A stretch of DNA of 64,000 bases, from assembly GCA_036310005.1 (NCBI GenBank), contig JAXJSP010000038.1:29116-93115 (forward strand), read 5' to 3'. Position numbers and translations under genes: made by a program. Positions 8,129 to 15,675 of the stretch are shown here, piece after piece. This DNA is from JAXJSP01 sp036310005 (GTDB lineage Bacteria > Bacillota > Clostridia > Oscillospirales > Acutalibacteraceae). The first letter of the stretch is position 1. Every line of letters starts with the position of its first letter. Below the pieces are notes generated by a model that searched no databases, was not told the origin of the DNA, and worked only from the letters and a program-made list of their open reading frames with translations.

Positions 8129-9202
8129 ATGCGAATAATAAAAAATCTGTTTAAAACAGGTGTTAGGTCGGCGAAAAAAACGCTCGTACGCAACCTGTCT
8201 ATGCTGACAGTAATGATTATTTTATCGCTGACGGTTATACAAACTAACACATTGGCTGTCAACATCGAGCAGACATCGGTGCCGACACTTATGAGCGTTG
8301 AAGGCCCCGAAAACGAGTCGCCCGATGAAGAAATTACCGTATCACTACACGCGCTGGAGCAATCTGACTCAAGCAAGTTTGATGATGCAATTGTTGATGA
8401 TATTAAAATTATTTTCAACAGTTTTGAAGTAAGCGTTGAGGTTTACGGTAAAACATACCGCGTTGAAACTACCGGCGGTACGGTTCACGATGCAATTAAA
8501 GAAGTATTTGAGTTAAATGAGGGTGATACGGTCAATTATCCGTTGACCGATACTCTGACACCCGGAATGCAAATTAAAGTAACGGATATTGAATATGTTA
8601 CTCAGACAAAACAGGCAGAACAAAATTTTGAAAACGAGATAATTTATTCTTCAGATTATTACACGGGACAAATTGTTGAAGTTGCAGGTCAAACGGGAAT
8701 TGTGCAGTACACATATAAATATAAGTATGTGGACGGACAGTTGACCGATACCGAACTTTTAAAAGAAGAAAAAATCAGAGATGTTATTAACTCAAAAACC
8801 ATTGTAGGCACCAAAAATGCTACAAAGACTTATGTTACAAGCGGCGTTAATTATGTATCTGCACTTTCACCCGAAGCAGATTTTGCTTTGGATGACAATT
8901 ACAGACCTATTAATTACTCACGCTTAATAACAGGAACTGCATCTGCGTATTCATCGGACCAGTATACCGCAACCGGTAAAACTTGCCGAACAGGTTATGT
9001 TGCAGTAAATCCGAGCATTATACCCTATCATACCAAAATGTATATTGTATGCTCCGATAATTCATATTTCTACGGTTATGCATCGGCAGAGGATACAGGC
9101 GGATTTATTCATTGGGGAACGAGAGTTGTTGACCTTTACTTCAATACTGAGGCGGAGTGTGAAACTTTCGGTCTGAGAAATGTAGAAATGTATTTATTCT
9201 AA
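8129..9202 (+). CDS. secreted G5 and 3D domain protein (cell-wall enzyme type)
   Basis: 357 aa. A basic N-terminus and one hydrophobic segment (LSMLTVMIILSLTVIQTNTLA, about residues 25-45) act as a signal or anchor. A short ubiquitin-like stretch and a G5-like domain (residues about 95-225, TGQIVEVAGQTGIVQYTYKY) follow, and the last 100 residues form a 3D domain: GTASAYSS, TATGKTCRTGYVAVNPSIIPY, ASAEDTGGFI and VVDLYF. This arrangement resembles YocH/YabE and resuscitation-type wall lytic enzymes. Two of the three signature aspartates are present (AEDTG, VVDLYF). The first, normally VAVDP, is Asn here, so catalytic activity may be altered. AAGGAG ribosome site. Single gene with its own promoter and terminator. 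Confidence 0.85.
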   Translation: MRIIKNLFKTGVRSAKKTLVRNLSMLTVMIILSLTVIQTNTLAVNIEQTSVPTLMSVEGPENESPDEEITVSLHALEQSDSSKFDDAIVDDIKIIFNSFEVSVEVYGKTYRVETTGGTVHDAIKEVFELNEGDTVNYPLTDTLTPGMQIKVTDIEYVTQTKQAEQNFENEIIYSSDYYTGQIVEVAGQTGIVQYTYKYKYVDGQLTDTELLKEEKIRDVINSKTIVGTKNATKTYVTSGVNYVSALSPEADFALDDNYRPINYSRLITGTASAYSSDQYTATGKTCRTGYVAVNPSIIPYHTKMYIVCSDNSYFYGYASAEDTGGFIHWGTRVVDLYFNTEAECETFGLRNVEMYLF

Positions 9203-9239
9203 AAAAAAGACACTGAAAAAATTTCAGTGTCTTTTTTTA
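9203..9239. terminator. bidirectional terminator, 3D gene / pduL
   Basis: AAAAAAAAGACACTGAAA / TTTCAGTGTCTTTTTTT, between converging genes. Confidence 0.93.
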
Positions 9240-9248
9240 ATGTTAAAA

Positions 9249-9824
9249 TTATTTTACAATAACTTCTGCTTGCAAATTAGGTGTGCAGCTTGCTGCATTT
9301 GATTCGTCTGTATCAATATGCATAGCAAGTGCGTATGAATCGCTTACTCTGACGACAACATCGTCGAATATGAGGCGTCTTGAGTCAGATTCGATTACAA
9401 CCTGAACATTTTGTTTGTCCTCAACATTGAAAACCTTTGCATCTGCGGTAGTCATGTGTATATGACGTTTTGCCGCGATAACGCCTTTTTCAAGTTTGAT
9501 TTCGCCGCAAGGTCCGATAAGAGTACATTCGCCGCTGCCTTCAATGTCGCCCGACTCTCTGATAGGAGCATTTACTCCGATGCTTCTTGCGTCTGTAAGT
9601 GAAAGTTCAACTTGAGTTTCTTTTCTTACAGGTCCGAGAATTGATACATTTGCAAGTTGCTTTTTAGGACCTACAACGGTAACCCTTTCATTACAAGCAT
9701 ACTGTCCCGGTTGTGATAATTCTTTTTTAACCGTAAGTTCATAACCCTTTCCGAAAAGCACTTCAAGATGCTCTTTAGATAAATGAACATGTCTTGCCGA
9801 TGTTTCTACTAAAACTTTTGCCAT
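9249..9824 (-). CDS. pduL: phosphate propanoyltransferase (PduL-type phosphotransacylase)
   Basis: 191 aa, starting at the ATG that follows a GGAGG ribosome site; a longer frame upstream has no site. The PduL fold is visible: an N-terminal SARHVHLS metal-binding motif (about residue 9) and the second-half counterpart AKRHIHMT (about 120), plus GPVRKETQVELS and the tail IDTDESNAA. PduL converts acyl-CoA and phosphate to acyl-phosphate, feeding acetate or propionate kinase. No microcompartment shell genes are nearby and no N-terminal encapsulation extension is present, so it probably acts in the cytoplasm as the phosphotransacetylase. Monocistronic, divergent from coaX. Confidence 0.93.
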   Translation of the reverse strand: MAKVLVETSARHVHLSKEHLEVLFGKGYELTVKKELSQPGQYACNERVTVVGPKKQLANVSILGPVRKETQVELSLTDARSIGVNAPIRESGDIEGSGECTLIGPCGEIKLEKGVIAAKRHIHMTTADAKVFNVEDKQNVQVVIESDSRRLIFDDVVVRVSDSYALAMHIDTDESNAASCTPNLQAEVIVK

Positions 9825-9902
9825 TTTGATTCCTCCTTGATTTTTTACATACATATATATTAAACCCAATTGTAAAATATTTCAACTTTAAATGCATATA
9901 TC

Positions 9903-9931
9903 TTGAAAAAATTTCAAAATTAGTATAAAAT
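9903..9931 (+). promoter_or_regulatory. possible promoter of coaX
   Basis: TTGAAA (9903-9908), 17 bases, TAAAAT (9926-9931). A weak match to consensus, but correctly placed about 40 bases before the GTG start. Confidence 0.45.
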
Positions 9932-9969
9932 AGGTATGGATTCTATCTTATAAGAAAGGAGGAGTACCG

Positions 9970-10737
9970 GTGATTTTAGTCTTTGATGTAGGAAATACAA
10001 ACATCACTTTGGGCGGCTATGAAAATGACAAACTCAAATTTTCAAGCCGACTTAAAACCGACCACGCAAGGACATCCGACCAATATGCAGTAGAAATTAA
10101 ATGTATTCTCGAATTGAATGCATATCCTGTTTCTTGTATCGAGGGTGCGATTATCGGCTCGGTAGTACCAAAGGTTGCAAAGGCAATAAAACAAGGACTC
10201 GAAAAGTATTTTAATATTGAGGTGCTTGATGTAGGCCCCGGCGTTAAAACCGGACTTAATATTAAAATTGACAATCCCGCTCAACTCGGCGCAGATTTGG
10301 TATGCGGCGCAGTAGGCGCAATATACAAATATAAGGCGCCGATTATTATCTTTGACCTTGGTACCGCAATAACCGCGTCTGTAATTGACAAAGACGGTGC
10401 GTTTTTGGGAGGCACAATTTCGGCAGGACTTAATATGAGTCTTGACGCGCTTGCAAAAAACACCGCAAATCTGCCTCATATCGCTTTAGATTACACAAAA
10501 AGCGTTATAGGTAAAAATACTGTTGACTCAATGCGGGCAGGACTTGTATTGGGTGCTGCATCAATGCTTGACGGACTGGCTCAGAGAATATTTGAGCAGT
10601 TAAATGAAAAAGCAACCGTAGTAGCAACGGGCGGCAACGCAAAATATGTTATCAAAAACTGTAAAGAAGAAATTATTTATGATGAAAATTTACTTCTTGA
10701 CGGACTCAAAATCATATTTGATAAAAACAAAAAATAA
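9970..10737 (+). CDS. coaX: type III pantothenate kinase
   Basis: 255 aa, GTG start behind a strong AAGGAGG site. Motifs of the type III family: DVGNTNITLG at the N-terminus (phosphate-binding), IGSVVPKV, GADLVCGAVGA, FDLGTAITAS (second nucleotide motif) and GGTISAGLNMSLDAL. It phosphorylates pantothenate in the first step of CoA synthesis and needs a monovalent cation. It is followed 43 bases later by an ECF S-component gene, so uptake and first use of pantothenate appear to be in one operon. Confidence 0.96.
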   Translation: MILVFDVGNTNITLGGYENDKLKFSSRLKTDHARTSDQYAVEIKCILELNAYPVSCIEGAIIGSVVPKVAKAIKQGLEKYFNIEVLDVGPGVKTGLNIKIDNPAQLGADLVCGAVGAIYKYKAPIIIFDLGTAITASVIDKDGAFLGGTISAGLNMSLDALAKNTANLPHIALDYTKSVIGKNTVDSMRAGLVLGAASMLDGLAQRIFEQLNEKATVVATGGNAKYVIKNCKEEIIYDENLLLDGLKIIFDKNKK

Positions 10738-10780
10738 AGAATTGTACCTTTAATAAAGGACAGTATCGGAGGCAATAAAA

Positions 10781-11356
10781 ATGAATAAATCAAAAAAAGT
10801 AGCAGTAGTAGGTCTTTTTGCGGCAATTATTGTTGTGCTGCAAATTTTAAGTTATGTTTTACCGGTAGGCGCATTCAACTTATCTTTTGTGCTTATACCT
10901 ATTATAATAGGTGCGGTATTGTACGGAGTCGGAACAGGCGTAACACTCGGCGCGATTTTCGGCATTGTTGTTACGGTAGCCTGCATTACGGGACTCGATA
11001 AGGGCGGACTTATACTATGGGGAGTAAACCCGTTTTGCTGTGCGCTTGTCTGCATAGTAAAAGGCGCAGCGGCAGGTCTGGTAGCGGGACTTATCGGCAA
11101 GGCGTTAAAGGGTAAGAATTTATATCTTGCCTGCATTGTATCTGCAGTTGCGGTACCTGTCACAAACACAGGACTTTTTATACTCGGAATGTTGGCATTT
11201 TTCAAGGACACTCTTTATTCCTGGTCAGGCGGCACGAACTTATTAAGTTACATAATTTTAAGCCTTGTAGGAATAAATTTTGTAATTGAGCTTGCAGTCA
11301 ACCTCGTTTTTGCACCGGCAGTTACTTCGATAATCAAAGGCGTCAAAAAAATATAA
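10781..11356 (+). CDS. ECF transporter S component, probably pantothenate-specific
   Basis: 191 aa, about six hydrophobic segments. It begins MNKSKKVAVVGLFAAIIVVL, the usual start of an S component, with a Lys-rich cytoplasmic N-terminus and a small-residue first helix for contact with the EcfT subunit. No ATPase or EcfT gene is nearby, as in group II ECF systems with a shared energising module. The operon with coaX suggests pantothenate (PanT-like) as substrate. That assignment rests on context only. GGAGG ribosome site; terminator directly downstream. Confidence 0.85.
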   Translation: MNKSKKVAVVGLFAAIIVVLQILSYVLPVGAFNLSFVLIPIIIGAVLYGVGTGVTLGAIFGIVVTVACITGLDKGGLILWGVNPFCCALVCIVKGAAAGLVAGLIGKALKGKNLYLACIVSAVAVPVTNTGLFILGMLAFFKDTLYSWSGGTNLLSYIILSLVGINFVIELAVNLVFAPAVTSIIKGVKKI

Positions 11357-11370
11357 AAAGACTTTAAAAT

Positions 11371-11402
11371 AAAAAAGGTGTCGGTTATTCGACACCTTTT
11401 TT
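11371..11402 (+). terminator. terminator after the coaX-S component operon
   Basis: AAAAAAGGTGTCGG-TTAT-TCGACACCTTTTTT, followed by ATTTTA. Nearly identical to the terminator at 5828-5858. Confidence 0.93.
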
Positions 11403-11498
11403 ATTTTACTGTCAAATCTTTTGTACATATTTATACTTTATTTTTGCAGTAAAATGTGGTAAAATAGTTTAATGTATTAAATTTACAAGGAGAAATCT

Positions 11499-14234
11499 AT
11501 GAATTTAGTAAAACTTTTAAACAAGAACTACTCAAAAAAAGAGTTAAAAAGAATAAATCCGATATTAGAGCAAGTGCTGTCTTTTGAGGAGAGCATGTCA
11601 AAATTAAGTGATGCAGAACTTAAAAACATGACTGATGAGTTCAAAGCCCGTTTAAATGACGGAGCGGATATTGACTCTATTTTGCCCGAAGCGTTTGCAG
11701 TATGCCGAGAGGCCGCCTGGCGCGTGCTTGGTATGAAACACTTCCCTGTCCAGATTATAGGCGGTATTGTTTTGCATCAGGGCAGAATTGCCGAAATGAA
11801 AACAGGTGAGGGTAAAACCTTGGTTGCGACCTTACCCGCTTACCTCAATGCGCTTACAGGCAAAGGCGTACACATTGTTACCGTCAATGATTATCTTGCC
11901 CGTCGCGACAGCGAGTGGATGGGTAAAATTTACAGATTTTTAGGTCTGTCTGTCGGTCTTGTTGTAAACGGAATGTCAGGCGACGAAAGGCGCGAGGCTT
12001 ACAATGCCGATATTACGTACGGTACTAATAATGAACTCGGCTTTGATTATCTTCGTGATAATATGGTTATTTACAAAGAACAAAAGGTTCAAAGAGGACA
12101 TGCGTTTGCAATCGTCGACGAGGTTGACTCAATTTTAATCGACGAGGCAAGAACCCCTCTTATCATTTCGGGCAGAGGTGAGGAGTCAACCGAACTGTAT
12201 TCAAAAGCGGACCGCTTTGTAAGAGGCCTTAAAAAATGTGTTGTAAGAGAAATGAACTCAAAAGAGGACGACGAGCAGGCAAACTACGACGGTGATTATG
12301 TCGTAGACGAAAAGGCAAAAACTGCAGTGCTTACAAAATCGGGTATACAAAAAGCGGAAAAATACTTTAATGTAGAAAACTTAAATGACCCGGAAAATAT
12401 GCAGTTAAACCATAATATTAACCAGGCTATAAAAGCACACGGTGTTATGAAACTTGATGTCGATTATGTTGTAAAAGACGGTGAAGTCATAATTGTAGAC
12501 GAATTCACCGGCAGACTTATGTTCGGCAGACGATATAACGAGGGACTTCATCAGGCGATTGAGGCAAAAGAGGGCGTAAAAGTTGCTCACGAGTCAAAAA
12601 CTCTTGCAACAATTACTTTCCAGAATTACTTCCGCCTTTATGAAAAACTTTCCGGTATGACAGGTACTGCTCTGACAGAGGAGACCGAGTTTAGAGAAAT
12701 TTATAAACTTGATGTTATTGAAATTCCTACAAACAAGCCTTTGATAAGAGAAGATTTAACAGACCAGATTTATAAAACCGAAGTTGCTAAATTCAATGCG
12801 GTTATCGATAAGATTGTCGAGTGTCATCAAAAAGGACAACCGGTGCTTGTAGGTACAATTTCTATCGAAAAATCGGAACTGTTATCTAAAATGCTTTCAA
12901 AAAGAGGAATTAAGCACCAAATCTTAAACGCAAAGCACCACGATAAAGAGGCTATGATAGTAGCACAAGCCGGCAAAAAGGGCGCAGTAACCATCGCTAC
13001 CAATATGGCAGGACGCGGTACCGACATTATGCTAGGCGGTAATGCAGAGTATCTTGCGAAGGCAGAGATGGCAAAACTTGGCTTTACGGAATTTCAAATC
13101 AGCGAAGCGACAGGTTTCGGCGATACCGAAGATAAGGATATTTTAGCGGCAAGAGAGAAATTCAACGAACTTAATCTTAAATATAAAGAGCAGATTGCAC
13201 CTGAGGCACAAGAAGTTAAGGACGCGGGCGGACTTTGTATTTTAGGAACTGAGCGTCACGAGTCAAGACGAATTGACAACCAGTTGAGAGGCCGCGCCGG
13301 CAGACAGGGGGATCCCGGCCAGACAAGGTTTTATATCTCTTTGGAAGATGACTTAATGCGTCTTTTCGGCGGAGAAAGAATTTATAATATGATGGATATG
13401 CTCAAGGTTGACGAAACTCAACCGCTTGAGATGAAAATGCTTTCTAACTCAATTGAGTCGGCACAGGAGAGAGTGGAACTTAAAAACTTCAGCGCAAGAA
13501 AGAGCGTTATTGAATTTGACGATGTTATGAATGTTCAGCGCGGAATTATTTATAAACAGCGTGATGATGTATTAAACGGTGAAGATATGAGCGACACCGT
13601 CAAGAAGATGATTTTGCGTTCTATTGAAACCAATGTTGACTTGTTCACTTCGGGCGAGCCTGAAAACTGGAACCTGAAAGGACTTCGCGACCAGTATTTA
13701 GGTTGGCTTACAACCGAAGACGATTTGAATTATTCTGCAAGAGAACTTGACGAAATTGATGAAAAAGATATTGTCGATACTCTTTATCAAAAGGCGATGC
13801 AAATTTATAACAAGAACATCGAACAGTACGGTGAAGCACTAATGAACGATGTTGAAAGGAATATTCTGCTTCGCACGGTTGACAGAAACTGGATGGAGCA
13901 TATTGACGCTATGGAGGAATTAAAGCGCGGTATCCATTTACGCGGCTACGGTCAGCACGACCCTGTCAACGAGTACCGTAACGATGGCGGAGATATGTTC
14001 GATGCTATGATTTCGGCAATTCAGGAGGAAACCGCAAAGGCAATACTTTGCGTTAAAATCAAAACAGGCGACGAGATAAAACGCGAGCAGGTATCAAAGG
14101 CAGAGAAGTTTACAAACGGTCAGAGCGATAAGGGCACTGTAAGTGCAAAGCCGAAAGGACCGAGTAAAAACGGACTTTGCCCGTGCGGCAGCGGTAAAAA
14201 GTATAAGCGCTGCTGCGGAAAAAATGAACAGTAG
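11499..14234 (+). CDS. secA: preprotein translocase ATPase SecA
   Basis: 911 aa, full length. Drives Sec-dependent protein export at the membrane. Visible motifs: Walker A GEGKTLVATLP (about residue 103), DEVDSILIDEARTPLIISG (Walker B and motif II), the preprotein-binding region, TNMAGRGTDIMLGGNA, GRAGRQGDPG (motif VI) and, at the C-terminus, a SEC-C zinc site CPCGSGKKYKRCC. AAGGAG ribosome site. Stands alone. Its promoter is not clearly recognisable. No sign of a second accessory SecA (no truncated scaffold), so it is taken as the housekeeping copy. Confidence 0.98.
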   Translation: MNLVKLLNKNYSKKELKRINPILEQVLSFEESMSKLSDAELKNMTDEFKARLNDGADIDSILPEAFAVCREAAWRVLGMKHFPVQIIGGIVLHQGRIAEMKTGEGKTLVATLPAYLNALTGKGVHIVTVNDYLARRDSEWMGKIYRFLGLSVGLVVNGMSGDERREAYNADITYGTNNELGFDYLRDNMVIYKEQKVQRGHAFAIVDEVDSILIDEARTPLIISGRGEESTELYSKADRFVRGLKKCVVREMNSKEDDEQANYDGDYVVDEKAKTAVLTKSGIQKAEKYFNVENLNDPENMQLNHNINQAIKAHGVMKLDVDYVVKDGEVIIVDEFTGRLMFGRRYNEGLHQAIEAKEGVKVAHESKTLATITFQNYFRLYEKLSGMTGTALTEETEFREIYKLDVIEIPTNKPLIREDLTDQIYKTEVAKFNAVIDKIVECHQKGQPVLVGTISIEKSELLSKMLSKRGIKHQILNAKHHDKEAMIVAQAGKKGAVTIATNMAGRGTDIMLGGNAEYLAKAEMAKLGFTEFQISEATGFGDTEDKDILAAREKFNELNLKYKEQIAPEAQEVKDAGGLCILGTERHESRRIDNQLRGRAGRQGDPGQTRFYISLEDDLMRLFGGERIYNMMDMLKVDETQPLEMKMLSNSIESAQERVELKNFSARKSVIEFDDVMNVQRGIIYKQRDDVLNGEDMSDTVKKMILRSIETNVDLFTSGEPENWNLKGLRDQYLGWLTTEDDLNYSARELDEIDEKDIVDTLYQKAMQIYNKNIEQYGEALMNDVERNILLRTVDRNWMEHIDAMEELKRGIHLRGYGQHDPVNEYRNDGGDMFDAMISAIQEETAKAILCVKIKTGDEIKREQVSKAEKFTNGQSDKGTVSAKPKGPSKNGLCPCGSGKKYKRCCGKNEQ

Positions 14235-14310
14235 AGATAGTTAAAAAGTGCGGAGAGTAAAGTTATATGAGGGGTAATTTTTACTTTGTACCTTTTTATC
14301 TGAATAAAGA

Positions 14311-14340
14311 AAAACGGACTGAAAATTTTTCAGTCCGTTT
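14311..14340 (-). terminator. terminator of the DUF6472 gene
   Basis: AAACGGACTGAAAA / TTTTTCAGTCCGTTT, followed on the minus strand by TTTTTCTTTATT. It overlaps the stop codon region of the small gene and could also stop secA transcription from the other side. Confidence 0.85.
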
Positions 14341-14509
14341 ACTGTTTTCTTGCTAAATCATACTCATCGTCATTTCGAAAATAAGGGCAATTTTTGTTGT
14401 TTGAACTTAAAAACCTGTATAATTCGTCCTGGTCCAAATTAACAAGACAGTAATAGCAGTCGTCGAGTTCATCATAGCAGTAATTAGCGCACATTTCACA
14501 TAAATCCAT
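14339..14509 (-). CDS. small Cys-rich protein, DUF6472 type
   Basis: 56 aa, read on the minus strand between secA and the DUF2953 gene. The translation starts MDLCEMCANYCYDELDDCYYC and continues with LDQDELYRF and a CPYF element. The cysteine pattern CxxC...C...C...C with acidic linkers matches the short DUF6472 family known from Clostridia. Function unknown; metal binding is plausible from the cysteines. The start at 14509 is preferred because AGGTGAT lies at a proper distance, whereas the ATG at 14515 would abut it. A strong terminator follows the stop. Confidence 0.85.
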   Translation of the reverse strand: MDLCEMCANYCYDELDDCYYCLVNLDQDELYRFLSSNNKNCPYFRNDDEYDLARKQ

Positions 14510-14624
14510 TATCATCACCTACTTGAGTATATTATTAAAAAGGTAAAAATTCAAGTAAAATAACAAAAGTTGAATTTATAAAGGCACTATGGTAAAATTA
14601 TAAATAAGTATTTTTTATTAGGAA

Positions 14625-15290
14625 GTGATTGATATTATTGCGCTTAAAATTTTAGGTATAGTGTTATTAGCGGTTTTAATTGTAATAATTTCATTACTTT
14701 TTATACCGATAAACCTGTATGTAAAAATTGATGAAAAATTTGATTACTTATTTAAGATAAAATTTTTGTTTTTCAAGTTTTCTTTTGATAATAAAAAAGA
14801 GAAAAAACCCGCCAAAAAGCCCGATAAACAGAAGAATAATAAAGAAAGAAAAGAGAAAAAAGAGGGTTTTGGAATAAAAGCGATTAAAAAACTTTTCGGC
14901 ATTGACAGTTTTCAGACAAAAAATGCAAAAGGCAAGAAAAAAGCAACCACAGATAATGCAAAACAGATTATAAATACTTTAAAAAGTTATTTGAGCGCAC
15001 TAAAACCGCTTTTAAAAACGGTTAAAATGAAAAAACTTAATTTAAAAAGCGTAAGCGCAGGAGATGATGCCGCCGCTACCGCAGTACAGTACGGAGTTAT
15101 GTGCGCCTTGCTTTACCCGTTTTCTTCATTTTTAAAAAGCAGTATGAATATTGATGAAAATGCAGTGAGTATTAATGTAATCTGCGATTTTGAAAGTGAT
15201 AAATCGCAGTTTGAAATTGAAAGTGAAATCAGTATAAGACTGATATTTGCGTTTATAGCGATTGTAAGTATCATAAGAAAAAACATATAG
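14625..15290 (+). CDS. DUF2953 domain-containing membrane protein (YtfI-like)
   Basis: 221 aa. An N-terminal transmembrane helix (ILGIVLLAVLIVIISLLFIP), a strongly basic Lys-rich linker (about residues 55-105) and a C-terminal DUF2953 region (ATAVQYGVMCALLYPF) with a final hydrophobic stretch. It precedes a GerW/YtfJ gene by 11 bases, the same order as ytfI-ytfJ in spore formers, which supports a sporulation role. The start is uncertain: GTG at 14625 touches the GGAAGTG ribosome site, so a start a few codons later (ATT at 14634 or 14637) is possible. Confidence 0.82.
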   Translation: MIDIIALKILGIVLLAVLIVIISLLFIPINLYVKIDEKFDYLFKIKFLFFKFSFDNKKEKKPAKKPDKQKNNKERKEKKEGFGIKAIKKLFGIDSFQTKNAKGKKKATTDNAKQIINTLKSYLSALKPLLKTVKMKKLNLKSVSAGDDAAATAVQYGVMCALLYPFSSFLKSSMNIDENAVSINVICDFESDKSQFEIESEISIRLIFAFIAIVSIIRKNI

Positions 15291-15301
15291 GAGATAAATA
15301 A

Positions 15302-15673
15302 ATGAATAACGAGAGCAATTTGATGAAAGTTTTGTCTTTTACCGCAGATAAAACAATTGAACTTGCAAATTCAAATTCGGTAATGGGTGAAAAAATTACT
15401 GTTGACGGAATTACCGTAATTCCTGTGTCTAAAATCAGCGTAGGTTTTGCGGGCGGCGGTGCAGATTTGGAAAACGCAGCCAAAAAATCAACAAAAAGTC
15501 CTGCCGGAGCGGGCGCAAAGGTTGATATAATTCCGATGACATTTCTTGTAATAGAAAATAATGAAGCAAAACTTGTCACTCTTGAGCAACCGCAGAAAAA
15601 AGATAATTTTGATAATATTATCAAAAGCGTGGTAGAAAAAGTAAAACAAATTAAAACCAACGGAGGAAAATAA
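15302..15673 (+). CDS. ytfJ: GerW/YtfJ-family sporulation protein
   Basis: 123 aa. Family core is present: NSVMGEKITVDGITVIPVSKISVGF and the Gly-rich AGGGAD, then PAGAGAKVDIIPMTFLVIEN. YtfJ/GerW is made in the forespore and is needed for germination through L-alanine receptors in Bacillus. Presence indicates a spore-forming lineage. The small operon with DUF2953 upstream continues two bases on into the Ca2+ ATPase gene. AGGAG site in front. Confidence 0.94.
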   Translation: MNNESNLMKVLSFTADKTIELANSNSVMGEKITVDGITVIPVSKISVGFAGGGADLENAAKKSTKSPAGAGAKVDIIPMTFLVIENNEAKLVTLEQPQKKDNFDNIIKSVVEKVKQIKTNGGK

Positions 15674-15675
15674 AA

